From Prevotella sp. (GTDB lineage Bacteria > Bacteroidota > Bacteroidia > Bacteroidales > Bacteroidaceae), in contig JAFZAP010000054.1 in NCBI GenBank assembly GCA_017557185.1, forward strand, positions 150,279 through 214,278: a stretch of DNA of 64,000 bases. The letters are read 5' to 3'. A program made the position numbers and the translations under genes. The notes below the pieces were generated by a model that saw only the letters and a list, made by a program, of their open reading frames with translations, did not search any database and had not been told where the DNA came from. Every line of letters starts with the position of its first letter. Position 1 is the first letter of the stretch. Below are positions 34,901-42,139 of the stretch, one piece after another.

Positions 34901-36296
34901 ACCAGCGGTAGAGGCTTATCAGGCCTGTATAGTTCTTGAAGCTCTGGTCGAATGTGGCTGAGGTGAGCGTCGCGCCGTTCGTATATCCTGCCCAATTCTG
35001 ATAGACTGTGGAACTGTTCAGTGTCCGTACGATGGTCTTCCCTTCGGCCGCGCGGTTGTCCTTCTGCGTGTCGTAATAGAAGGTGACAGCCACAGCCTTG
35101 CCATCGGCGTTATTCTCCACTGCGGCGTAGGCCAGAGCCACGCCCCGTTGTGAGAAGTAGCCTGGATTCGTGGGACCGCCGTCCACATGAGCGCGACTCT
35201 TGTCGCTACCGCCTGACGAGTCGTAAACCGTTCCGGCACTACCCACAAGCATGTTGCATACACCAAACATATTTGAACTGTCCGTAATCTTGTCTGTGGC
35301 CCAGTTGCCTGTAGCATAGATGGCATCCAGATTGGAACAGCCATAGAACATCTGGTTTGTATTCACAAGGTTTGAAATATCAAAGCCCGTCAAGTCGAGT
35401 TCTGTCAAGGAAGTACAGCTTGAGAACATATTTTGCATCGTTGTCACATTCGAGGTGTTCAGATATTCCAGACCGCTAATCGAGGCGAGAGCGCTGCAAT
35501 TATTAAACCAGAAGGAGAGATTGGTCAGCGTGCTGAAATCTGCGAAGGATTCATCGAAGGTGGCCGAGGTGAGCGTGGAGCCAGCCCAGCTGTGCTGATT
35601 GTACAGATTACGGACGATGGTGACACCCTGGTGCATGTCCTTCTGCTTGTCGTAGTAGAAGGTGACGGCGGTGGGCTTGTTGTCGGCGTTCATCGTCACT
35701 GCGGCATAGGCCATTGGAGCCTCCGGGTCTGTGAAGTAACCGGGATTCCCCGGCCCGCCGTCAATGTGCGCATAATCGATATTCACTGCATTTTGATGGT
35801 ATGGTGTCAATGCACCGCCCACGAGCTTCGAGCAAAAGTTGAACATTGTGCTGGATATGGTAATTCTACCAGTAGACCAATCGGTGCCTGCCGCAGCATA
35901 GATGGTCTCGAGGTTCGAACAGTAGTAGAACATCTCATCGCATCTCGTCACATTCGTCACATTGAGGTTCGACAGGTCAATCTCAGTGAGCGCCGAACAG
36001 CAATAGAACCAACGGTAGAGGCTGGTTAACCCAGTGTAGTTCTTGAAACTAGCGTCGAACGTGACGCTGGTGAGCGCGGTACTAGTCCATCGACTATAAA
36101 CATCTGCCGCATTCAGGTCGTCCACGATAGTGACGCCTGTGCCGACGAATGATGACTTGTTGGTGTCGTAATAGAAGGCAACAGACGTTGAATAGCCATG
36201 CTCCATCGTCACCACGGCATACGCTTCCTGCGCATGCACACTCACGGTGTTGACTACAGTCATCATTGCAACCAAAAGAAATCTCAGCTGTTTCAT
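28938..36296 (-). CDS. Giant DUF285 (BspA-like) repeat surface protein with dockerin-like C-terminus
   Basis: About 2452 residues from ATG 36296 (MKQLRFLLVAMMTVVNTVSVHA, a signal peptide; an ATG seven codons upstream is less likely). Eleven modules of about 190-280 residues follow. Each begins with YAVVTKNADSKPVAVTFYYD-like strands, continues with BspA/DUF285 leucine-rich units (LTELDLSGFDMGKVTNAQEM, NVTTMYxMFYNCSxL) and ends IDG..NPGYFTD. The last about 60 residues hold two F-hand calcium loops (DVNKDGSITIDDVTALV and DVNKDSTITIADVTALV), resembling type I dockerin. BspA-like proteins mediate adhesion to matrix proteins and other bacteria; that role here is inferred. It is monocistronic, with a leader of about 170 nt. 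Confidence 0.9.
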   Translation of the reverse strand: MKQLRFLLVAMMTVVNTVSVHAQEAYAVVTMEHGYSTSVAFYYDTNKSSFVGTGVTIVDDLNAADVYSRWTSTALTSVTFDASFKNYTGLTSLYRWFYCCSALTEIDLSNLNVTNVTRCDEMFYYCSNLETIYAAAGTDWSTGRITISSTMFNFCSKLVGGALTPYHQNAVNIDYAHIDGGPGNPGYFTDPEAPMAYAAVTMNADNKPTAVTFYYDKQKDMHQGVTIVRNLYNQHSWAGSTLTSATFDESFADFSTLTNLSFWFNNCSALASISGLEYLNTSNVTTMQNMFSSCTSLTELDLTGFDISNLVNTNQMFYGCSNLDAIYATGNWATDKITDSSNMFGVCNMLVGSAGTVYDSSGGSDKSRAHVDGGPTNPGYFSQRGVALAYAAVENNADGKAVAVTFYYDTQKDNRAAEGKTIVRTLNSSTVYQNWAGYTNGATLTSATFDQSFKNYTGLISLYRWFESCKVLTSITGLENLSIPNVTTTNSMFSNCSAMKELDLRALNTSSVTDMSYMFSSATNLQTIYVGDNWTIAADANTSSMFLSSSALVGGRGTLYNSSKTDGTMAHIDGGVADPGYLSRKGDPVAYTVVTKNADSKPVAVTFYYDTQKDSRAADNTTIVTRLNSNVAYKEWADVTLTSATFDPSFASYHDLTSLYQWFYYCSALTGITGLEYLNTENVTTMYQMFNYCGALTELDLTHFDVTKVQNTYQMFAQCTSLETIYAATDWNTVTNTQSAYMFYNCPKLMGGAMTAYDASHTDMAYAHPDGGIANPGYFTDPTLPRPYAVVTKNADSKPVAVAFYYDTNMDSHRADNVTILRALNGSTIAQGWKGATLTSVTFDDSFANFHGLTTLNGWFSSCTALTSIDLSNLNTENVTTMQSMFYNCSGLTELDISGFDMGKVTNAQEMFYNCSNLETIYVPAGTDWTGTTITNSSNMFGSCQKLVGGYGTVYNYSFTDKSRACIDTADKPGYFTDRTQPRPYAVLSSDQKTLNFYYDTQLPVRKAANPEATFILKLNNSGTTNPAWATAALTTVTFDASLKNYTGLTALSKWFSGCTALTAINGLKNLNTANVTTMYCMFYNCISLAQLDLSSINTANVTTMYQMLYACKALTQLDLSSFNTGQVTTMYEMFRDCQALQTITFGTQFTTAKVTTMNNMFYGCSALTELDLSTFTTEVLTNAAYMFSSCGKLQTIYAAADADWTGATLTSSYNMFSTAVVGGYGTLVTSTDKSYARIDKEGQPGYFTDKNAPRPYAVLSADQTTVTFYYDTQLSARKAASENAGATFILKLNNNDSYGNTAWASATLKNVTFDESFANYKGLTKLYNWFKNCSSLTEIDLSNLNVTNVTSTYDMFYGCSKLETIYAKAGTDWNTETLTNSSSMFYGCTKLVGGNGTPYYYTIVDKTRACIDGLDGKQGYFTNPAAPMPYAMLSADKTVVTFFYDTEISVRRAATENVGATFVILLKDYGDDAPAWATATLTSVTFDTSFADCHSLTRLKRWFANCTALMSIDLSNLNTENVTTMYRMFYNCSGLTELDLSGFDMGKVTNAQEMFYNCSNLETIYAAAGADWNTETLNGSSSMFSGCSKLVGGYGTAYTSATSSTQDKTRACIDVEGTPGYFTDKNAPRPYAVVTKNADSQPVAVAFYYDTQLAQRKADNPEAIIVLALSNNSSGNSPSAWADQTLTSVVFDDSFATYKGLTGLANWFKGCSALTELDLTNLNTENVTSMGYMFNGCSALTELDLSGFNTGKVTNANWMFSGCSNLATIYAASGTSWNTETLTDDLYMFQNCNKLVGGNGTTWNSSYITKPRACIDGLDGNPGYFTDKNAPRPYAILSADYASVSFYYDTQLPVRKAATPDATVILKLSPGSKPVWATSALTSATFDASFAGFTGITSLYMYFEGCTGLTAIDLSNLNAANVTTTYRMFYGCSNLENITFGEHFTTDKVTTMHSMFYGCSKLETITFGEHFTTANVTEMTSMFSGCMSLTELDLSTFTVEKLINTDNMFYNCANLEIIYAAANADWNASTTLTSSTYMFQACSKLIGGCGTYYENNWNGYSKTRARVDGLNGQPGYFTDRNAPRPYAILSADQTTISFYYDKLLSTRQAAAENDGATFIIRSLSNTSNVTKPDWATAELTTVNFDDSFAGYTGLTALIDWFNGCTALSIINGILNLNTSNVTSMYGMFNNCSSLTQLDLSGFNTSNVTSMYYMFFRCSSLTGLNLSSFNTGNVKSMNYMFYNCSSLTELDLSSFNTSNVTSMNSMFSNCTNLQTITFGPQFTTANVTDMSSMFSSCPALTELDLTTFTVEKLTTAYAMFQQCLNLKTIYAKAGTDWNTDLLTSSSNMFNLCSKLVGGNGTGYNNSFRDKTYARIDGLNDNPGYFTDPEAFLLGDVNKDGSITIDDVTALVSIILGKDNSGTYDKRAADVNKDSTITIADVTALVNIILEKQ

Positions 36297-36694
36297 ATCG
36301 CCTATATTCCGCAGCACTTTAGTTAAACATTCTTTATAAGTACCTGAACAACAAGAAGTACTTCAACGAGCGAAGCGGCAGAGCCGAGCGGCTCAGGATT
36401 TGGTCATGTCAGAAATCTCACTTACCTTAGTGCTGCAAATTAAAGCAACTGAAATTCATCCATGATATGGCAAAGGTAAGAAAAAAAACTGAGAAAACAC
36501 CGCTTTTGGCGGAATATTTTTCGTTTAGGACTAATTTTCCCGTATTCTGTCCTCTGTGATTGACTCTCATCTGGGAATAAGCAGTACCAAGCGACATTCT
36601 TTAGCTTACTCTAGAGCCATCACCACATAGTAGTAAGGATGATACCGCATACGGAATCGCCCTCCTTTGTTCAATTTTTATTCGTCTCTTTCTA
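36297..36694. other. Intergenic region upstream of the DUF285 gene
   Basis: A -7 box on the reverse strand (TACCTTTG, 36478-36471) lies about 175 nt upstream of the DUF285 start; its -33 partner is weak. No coding frame, RNA gene or repeat is recognised in the remainder. Confidence 0.45.
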
Positions 36695-37735
36695 TTAGAA
36701 AGATTCTGAATTAGATTGTGAGCGAGTTCTCACCACAGAGGCAAGGATGCTGAGGGTGATGGTGCCGAAGATGATGAGTAGGCTCAGGCCCGTTCTGATT
36801 TCTATGTGAGGCACATAGGGCAGGTGGCAGTGCAGCAGGAGCTTTATGCCGACGAAGATGAGCACAATGCCGAGACCATATTTCAAGTAGGCGAAATATT
36901 TCGCGATGGCGGCGAGTGCGAAATAGAGCGCACGCAGTCCGAGGATGGCGAAGATGTTGGAGGTGAGCACGATGAACGGATCCTGCGTGACCGAGAACAC
37001 AGCAGGGATGGAGTCGACGGCGAAGGCGATGTCACTGGTCTCGATGACGATGAGTGCCACGAAGAGTGGAGTGAAGGCCCCCTTCCAACCTCCCCTTGCA
37101 AGTGAGGGGCTCGAGGTGATTTCTCTCACAAAGAATTTGCCCCCGTGCATCTCGTTCGTGACGGGAAAGAATCGCCGGAAGATTCTCACGAAGATATTAC
37201 GGGATGGATCAGGCTGGGCTTCCTCGTTGTGGGTGAACATCTTCGCGCCGCTATAGAGGAGGAACACGCCGAAGATGGCGAGCACCCACTCGAAGCGCGT
37301 GACGACGGCAGCTCCGAGGAAAATGAAGATGCTGCGTAGGACTAGTGCTCCGATGATTCCCCAAAACAACACCTCGTGTTGGTACTTGCGCTCAACGCCG
37401 AAGAACGAGAACAGCATGAGGAACACGAAGAGGTTATCGACGCTGAGCGATTTCTCGATGAGATAGCCCGACAGGAACTCCAGTGCCTTCTGGTGTGGGT
37501 CGATGGGGTAGAAGAAGTAGATGCCTGCGCAGAACACCAGCGACACAGCAATCCAGACGACGGTCATCTGCAGAGCCTCGCGGATGCTCACCTCGTGCGC
37601 TCCTGCTTCGCCATCGGTCGCTGCATGAGTTTTCTGCCCACGCCGGTCGAACGACTTCAGGTCGATGGCCAGCATGAGCAGTACCAATGCATAGAAGAGT
37701 ATCCAGCCCCACAGGGGAATGATATCTGAGTTCAT
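36695..37735 (-). CDS. TerC/Alx-family integral membrane protein
   Basis: 346 residues with about nine transmembrane helices. SLSVDNLFVFLMLFSFFGV and ALIVIETSDIAFAVDSIPAV are the two conserved TerC acidic helices (D-N and E..D) implicated in metal (Mn) export by family members such as Alx and MntX-type proteins. Between residues about 205 and 220 the cytoplasmic loop contains TSSPSLARGGWKGAF, encoded by the GC-rich repeat at 37077-37118 inserted in frame; family members I recall lack this segment. It is 18 bp downstream of the GH43 gene and may be transcribed with it. Confidence 0.88.
   Translation of the reverse strand: MNSDIIPLWGWILFYALVLLMLAIDLKSFDRRGQKTHAATDGEAGAHEVSIREALQMTVVWIAVSLVFCAGIYFFYPIDPHQKALEFLSGYLIEKSLSVDNLFVFLMLFSFFGVERKYQHEVLFWGIIGALVLRSIFIFLGAAVVTRFEWVLAIFGVFLLYSGAKMFTHNEEAQPDPSRNIFVRIFRRFFPVTNEMHGGKFFVREITSSPSLARGGWKGAFTPLFVALIVIETSDIAFAVDSIPAVFSVTQDPFIVLTSNIFAILGLRALYFALAAIAKYFAYLKYGLGIVLIFVGIKLLLHCHLPYVPHIEIRTGLSLLIIFGTITLSILASVVRTRSQSNSESF
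37077..37118 (-). repeat. GC-rich dispersed repeat, copy 8, in frame inside terC-like gene
   Basis: CCCCCTTCCAACCTCCCCTT and AGTGAGGGGCTCGAGG match the family loosely, and it is read through as SSPSLARGGWKG. Confidence 0.65.
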
Positions 37736-37753
37736 AAGTCTAATTACCGCAGC

Positions 37754-39337
37754 TTATTCGCTGTCGCCGATGACTTGGAAGTCGAAACTGTCGAAGTCGG
37801 CATACCCGCCCAGGCGCTGTGTGGAATAGCAGAACAGGGCATAGCGTGTACCCATGAAGAGTCGCTGCCAGTCGAAGCGCATCTGGTAGTCGCTGCCGAT
37901 CTTCGTCCATTGTTCGCCGTCGCTGCTATAGTACAATGCTGCCTTGTCGGTGCGCGGATGGAAGTCGCCGTCGATGCGCAGGTGGACGACGGGCGATGAG
38001 AGGCTGACACGCTCCACGACTATCTCCTCAACGCTTTCCACCTCCTTGTCTCTACGGCCGAGGTTGACGAGCTGTTCGCTCATCTCCAGATAGTACTTGC
38101 CTTTCTCACGTTTCACGGTGAGCACACCGCTATGGCCGTTGAAGGCTGCGAAGCCGGCGCAGTCGCCATTCTTCAGGTGCGAAGCGTCGAGGGTGACTGT
38201 TGCCGAGCACTTCGGACCCATCATGCGCTGTGTGAGCGTGTTGGGAGCGAGGTAGAGGTTCTGAACGACACGATTGGTCTTCAGTCTCAGCCAACCCTTA
38301 CGGTCACTCAGCGACCATGCGCTGTTCACGGGGTTGTGGTTCCACTGCCACTCAGGAGCCAGCTTGCTATTCGAGAAGTCGTCGCTGACGGTGGGATTCA
38401 GGGGTTTGTCTTTATTCGATGACGTCAGCGGCCTCATGTGGATGGGAATCTGTCCTTCCTCATCGCCGAGCATCGGCCATCCGTCGATCCATCGGCAGGG
38501 CATGAGCAGCGGCACGCGACCGATGGCGCCACGATCCTGGAAGATGATGCCATACCAGTCGCCCCACTGCGTGTCGACGATGGTGCCTTGTCCCGTGTAG
38601 CCGAATCCGCCGAAGGGAGCCTCGAGGATGACATTCTTCTCATAAGGTCCTGCGGGGTTGTCGGCACGGTAGCACACTTCGCGACGATGGCGGCCAGGTG
38701 CATAGACCTGCGAAATCATCAACAGGTAGTAGCGCCCTTGGAATTTGATCACGCGCGAACCCTCCAGCAGACCAGTCTCATCAGCTTCGCGCTGGAAGGT
38801 ATGGCGGTATGAGCCCGGCACCACGCCCTGCAGGTCGGCAGTCAGCTCCACTTGTTCGCCTGTGCCATAGAACACATATACGCGGCCGTCGTCGTCGAAG
38901 AGTAGCGATGCATCGTGGAAGTGGGGCAGTCGCGACACCAGTTTCCACGGTCCTTCCGCTTTTTCAGCCGAATAGATATACGTACGGCCCATGTCGCCCT
39001 GCTCGTTGGGCACGAAGAGCACATAGAAACGGCCGTTGTAGTATTTCAGCGACGTTGCCCACTGTCCGCGCCCATAGACGGTGCCTTCAAGCAGGCTGTA
39101 GCGTGGCGAGTCGTCGAGCGTCTCACAGACATAGCTGGCAATCTCCCAGTTGATGAGATCCTTCGATTTCATGATGGGTACGCCTGGCATCATGTGCATG
39201 GTTGTCGATACCAGATAGAACGTGTCGTCGACGCGAATCACGTCGGGATCAGGCAGGTCGGCCCAGATCATCGGGTTGTTGGCGGCATGTGCCAAGCAGC
39301 CGCAGAGCACAAGCCAAAGCGAAATCAGTCGTTTCAT
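37754..39337 (-). CDS. GH43 beta-xylosidase / alpha-L-arabinofuranosidase (GH43_12-like), secreted
   Basis: 527 residues with signal peptide (MKRLISLWLVLCGCLAHA). The five-bladed propeller starts NPMIWADLPDPDVIRVDDTF (catalytic base Asp in DPD) with SLLEGTVYGRGQWATSLKYY and DETGLLEGSRVIKFQGRYYL (catalytic Glu in LEGS). The second half (about 335-527) is the GH43 C-terminal beta-sandwich (DDFSNSKLAPEWQWNHNPVN). It removes xylose or arabinose residues from xylan side chains. It lies 11 bp from the GH3 gene upstream; with GH115 across the divergent promoter it forms a glucuronoarabinoxylan enzyme set. Confidence 0.92.
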   Translation of the reverse strand: MKRLISLWLVLCGCLAHAANNPMIWADLPDPDVIRVDDTFYLVSTTMHMMPGVPIMKSKDLINWEIASYVCETLDDSPRYSLLEGTVYGRGQWATSLKYYNGRFYVLFVPNEQGDMGRTYIYSAEKAEGPWKLVSRLPHFHDASLLFDDDGRVYVFYGTGEQVELTADLQGVVPGSYRHTFQREADETGLLEGSRVIKFQGRYYLLMISQVYAPGRHRREVCYRADNPAGPYEKNVILEAPFGGFGYTGQGTIVDTQWGDWYGIIFQDRGAIGRVPLLMPCRWIDGWPMLGDEEGQIPIHMRPLTSSNKDKPLNPTVSDDFSNSKLAPEWQWNHNPVNSAWSLSDRKGWLRLKTNRVVQNLYLAPNTLTQRMMGPKCSATVTLDASHLKNGDCAGFAAFNGHSGVLTVKREKGKYYLEMSEQLVNLGRRDKEVESVEEIVVERVSLSSPVVHLRIDGDFHPRTDKAALYYSSDGEQWTKIGSDYQMRFDWQRLFMGTRYALFCYSTQRLGGYADFDSFDFQVIGDSE

Positions 39338-39347
39338 AGCTTTATTG

Positions 39348-41939
39348 TTATTTGATGTTTATTTCCATTCGTTGCAGGTCGCTGTCCTTCGAGCTGCTGC
39401 CGTAGAGCAGTTCGTAGCGTCCGGCCTTGGTGCGCATGGTGTTGGTTTCGGGGTCGAAGAACTCAAACGACTTCGGGTCGAGACGCAGGGTGGCGGTGGC
39501 GGTTTGGCCGGCCTTCACGCTGACTCGCTGGAAGCCGCGCAGCGACTTCAGCGGTCCGTCGGCATCCTGCAGGTTGCGGATGTAGAGCTGCACCACTTCC
39601 GTGCCATCGCGCTGGCCAGTGTTTTTCACGTCAACGGTCAGCGTACCCGTCCCGTTGCTGTCCATTTTCAATTTTCCGTTTTCCACTTCGAACGTCGTGT
39701 AGGAGAGTCCGTAGCCGAAGGCAAACAGCGGATCGGTGAAATAGCGATAGGTGCGACCCTTCATCGAGTAATCCTCGTAGTCAGGCAGTTGACTGTCGTC
39801 GCGATAGAACGTCACGGGCAGCTTACCCGAGGGGTTCACATCGCCATAGAGCACATCGGCCACGGCCGTGCCGCCCTCCTGTCCGGGATACCACACTTGT
39901 ACGATAGCATCGCACGACTCCGTCTCGGGTGTCAACGCGATGGCCGAACCAGAGCAGCACACGAACACCACCTGCTTGCCGGCATTGTGGAGAGCACGCA
40001 GGAAGTTGCGCTGCACGCCCGGCAGTTCAATGCTTGTGCGGTCGCCACCCTTGAAACCATCGATGTTCACAGGCATCTCCTCACCCTCGAGGGCTGGCGA
40101 GATACCGCCGACGAACACCACGGTCTCGATGCCTTTCAACTGGGCGATGATCTTATCGTAGTCGATGGGCAGCTCCTTGGCAACGTTCACCTTGATGTCA
40201 GCACCCCAGGTCTTCACAAACTGATAGCGCACTTCGATGTTGTAGCTACGGCCTTTCTCGGCCTGGATGGCCGTGCGCGTAGGCGTGGTGCGCCAACTGT
40301 GCACCCGCTGCTTCCGTATGCCGTCGATATACACCTCGTAATGACCAGTGCCCTCTACGTTCACGACGTATTCACCCGACTCCTTCGGTGTGAACACCGT
40401 CTCGTATTTTGCAGAGAAATCCTCGAGTTTCACGCCCGGGGCAAACTGGTGCATGCCAGCCGTGGTGACGGCGACGGGCGTGGTGTAGAGCTGTGTGGTG
40501 ACAGGTCGGCCTTCCATCTCGGTGTTGTTCCAGAAGGTGCCGCGCAGTCCGCGCTTGCCGTCAATGTTGCACTGCGATGCCAGCAGGCAGTCCATGACCA
40601 ATGTGTTCGTCAGGTCGCAGCCCTGCAGATAGAGCAGCTTCTTCTGTTGCTTCTGCATACCGTCGAGGATGGTGATGGTGTGGTTGGGTGTACCGTTGTA
40701 GTTACCCCACATCATCGGCTGGTTGTCGGCATTCGGACCGATCACCGCAATCTTTCCACCGTTTTTCTTCAGCGGCAGCAGGTTGCCTTTGTTCTGCAGC
40801 AGCACAATGCACTGTCGCGCCATGTCGAGCGACTTCTGTGCGCTCTCCTTGGTCGACATGGCAGAGTAGGGGATCTTCGACCACTCCACGAGGCTGGGAT
40901 CGTCCATCTCGCCCAGGTCGAAGCGGCCTTCCAACAGACGGACGACATGCTTATCGACCTCGGCCTCGGTGAGGAGTCCGCGCCTGACGGCCTCCGGAAT
41001 GCTCTTGTAAACATAGTCGAAGCCACACTCCACATCGGTGCCCGCCATCGTGCCGACCTTAGCGGCGTGCACAGCGTCCGATGATGACTTGTGGTTCTGA
41101 TGGAAGTCGCTGATGGCACCGCAGTCGCTCACCACCAGGTACTTGAATCCCCACTCGTCGCGCAGAATCTGTTGCAGCAGGCGAGTGCTGCCGCAACACG
41201 GCTCGTCGTCGAGTCGCTGGTAGGCACACATCACCTCGCGCACCTTCGCATCCTGCACCAGCGACTTGAAGGCCGGCAGATAGGTCTCCCAGAGATCGCG
41301 TGGCGACACATCGGCGAGGTTGGCAGTGTGGCGTGTGTATTCGGGTCCGCTGTGCACGGCATAGTGTTTGGCACATGCCCATAGCTTCCGGTACTTCGCC
41401 GACTCCGGTCCCTGCAGACCGCGCACCACCTGCGTTCCCATCACGGAAGTCAGATAGGGGTCTTCGCCGTAGGTTTCCTGTCCGCGTCCCCATCGTGGGT
41501 CGCGGAAGATGTTCACGTTCGGAGTCCACACGCTCAGGCTATGGAACTTCTCGTCCTCGCCTCCCAGTTCGTGCATGCGGCGGTTGTACTGGGCACGGAA
41601 CTCAGTGCTGGCGACGTCGAACACCTTATATACCATGTCGGGATTGAACGATGCCGCCATAGCGATAGGCTCTGGGAACACGGTGACATTGCCCTGATTG
41701 GCAGCGCCGTGCAGGGCCTCGCTCCACCAGAAGAATTTCTTGATGCCCATGCGCGGAATGGCTGGGCTCTCGTCGAGCATGAGTAGTGACTTCTCCTCGA
41801 GCGTCAGCCGCTTGCAGAGGTCGACGGCGCGCTCGTGTGCAGTGAGGTTCGGGTTCTGATAGGGTAGCCGCTCCTGTGCGGAGGCGCTAATGCCGATCGC
41901 CATGACAAGGGCCGGCAGCAGTAGTCTTGTTTTCATCAT
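39348..41939 (-). CDS. GH3 beta-xylosidase (plant/fungal-type, PA14 insert), secreted
   Basis: 863 residues; signal peptide MMKTRLLLPALVMAIGISASA. Barrel domain: FWWSEALHGAA, WTPNVNIFRDPRWGRGQETY, and the nucleophile loop YLVVSDCGAISDFHQNHK (Asp in SD). KIAVIGPNADNQPMMWGNYN opens the second domain; a PA14-type insertion (about 475-620, GLRGTFWNNTEMEGRP to GADIKVNVA) follows, then the FN3-like C-terminal domain (GFQRVSVKAGQTATATLRLD). It releases xylose from xylo-oligosaccharides. First gene of GH3-GH43-terC; the promoter region is shared divergently with GH115. Confidence 0.93.
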   Translation of the reverse strand: MMKTRLLLPALVMAIGISASAQERLPYQNPNLTAHERAVDLCKRLTLEEKSLLMLDESPAIPRMGIKKFFWWSEALHGAANQGNVTVFPEPIAMAASFNPDMVYKVFDVASTEFRAQYNRRMHELGGEDEKFHSLSVWTPNVNIFRDPRWGRGQETYGEDPYLTSVMGTQVVRGLQGPESAKYRKLWACAKHYAVHSGPEYTRHTANLADVSPRDLWETYLPAFKSLVQDAKVREVMCAYQRLDDEPCCGSTRLLQQILRDEWGFKYLVVSDCGAISDFHQNHKSSSDAVHAAKVGTMAGTDVECGFDYVYKSIPEAVRRGLLTEAEVDKHVVRLLEGRFDLGEMDDPSLVEWSKIPYSAMSTKESAQKSLDMARQCIVLLQNKGNLLPLKKNGGKIAVIGPNADNQPMMWGNYNGTPNHTITILDGMQKQQKKLLYLQGCDLTNTLVMDCLLASQCNIDGKRGLRGTFWNNTEMEGRPVTTQLYTTPVAVTTAGMHQFAPGVKLEDFSAKYETVFTPKESGEYVVNVEGTGHYEVYIDGIRKQRVHSWRTTPTRTAIQAEKGRSYNIEVRYQFVKTWGADIKVNVAKELPIDYDKIIAQLKGIETVVFVGGISPALEGEEMPVNIDGFKGGDRTSIELPGVQRNFLRALHNAGKQVVFVCCSGSAIALTPETESCDAIVQVWYPGQEGGTAVADVLYGDVNPSGKLPVTFYRDDSQLPDYEDYSMKGRTYRYFTDPLFAFGYGLSYTTFEVENGKLKMDSNGTGTLTVDVKNTGQRDGTEVVQLYIRNLQDADGPLKSLRGFQRVSVKAGQTATATLRLDPKSFEFFDPETNTMRTKAGRYELLYGSSSKDSDLQRMEINIK

Positions 41940-42077
41940 GAGCAGTTTAGTTTATATTACCCTGCAAAGATACAAATAATTTCCGAAACTCGCTTTTGCA
42001 ATCCTATCTTTTTCTTTCCTTGACGTTCCATTCATTGCCCGATGATGAAAAAAAGTAAGAAATATGATTATTTTGTT

Positions 42078-42107
42078 TTGCATTTCACTCACTTATTCGT
42101 ACCTTTG
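42078..42107 (+). promoter_or_regulatory. GH115 gene promoter with the CTCACTTATTCG spacer
   Basis: TTG (42078-42080), 19 nt, TACCTTTG (42100-42107). The spacer end CTCACTTATTCG is identical to the lysS and HExxH-operon promoters. Confidence 0.75.
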
Positions 42108-42139
42108 TACACTAAAGTCGTGAAAAAGCATAATAACAG

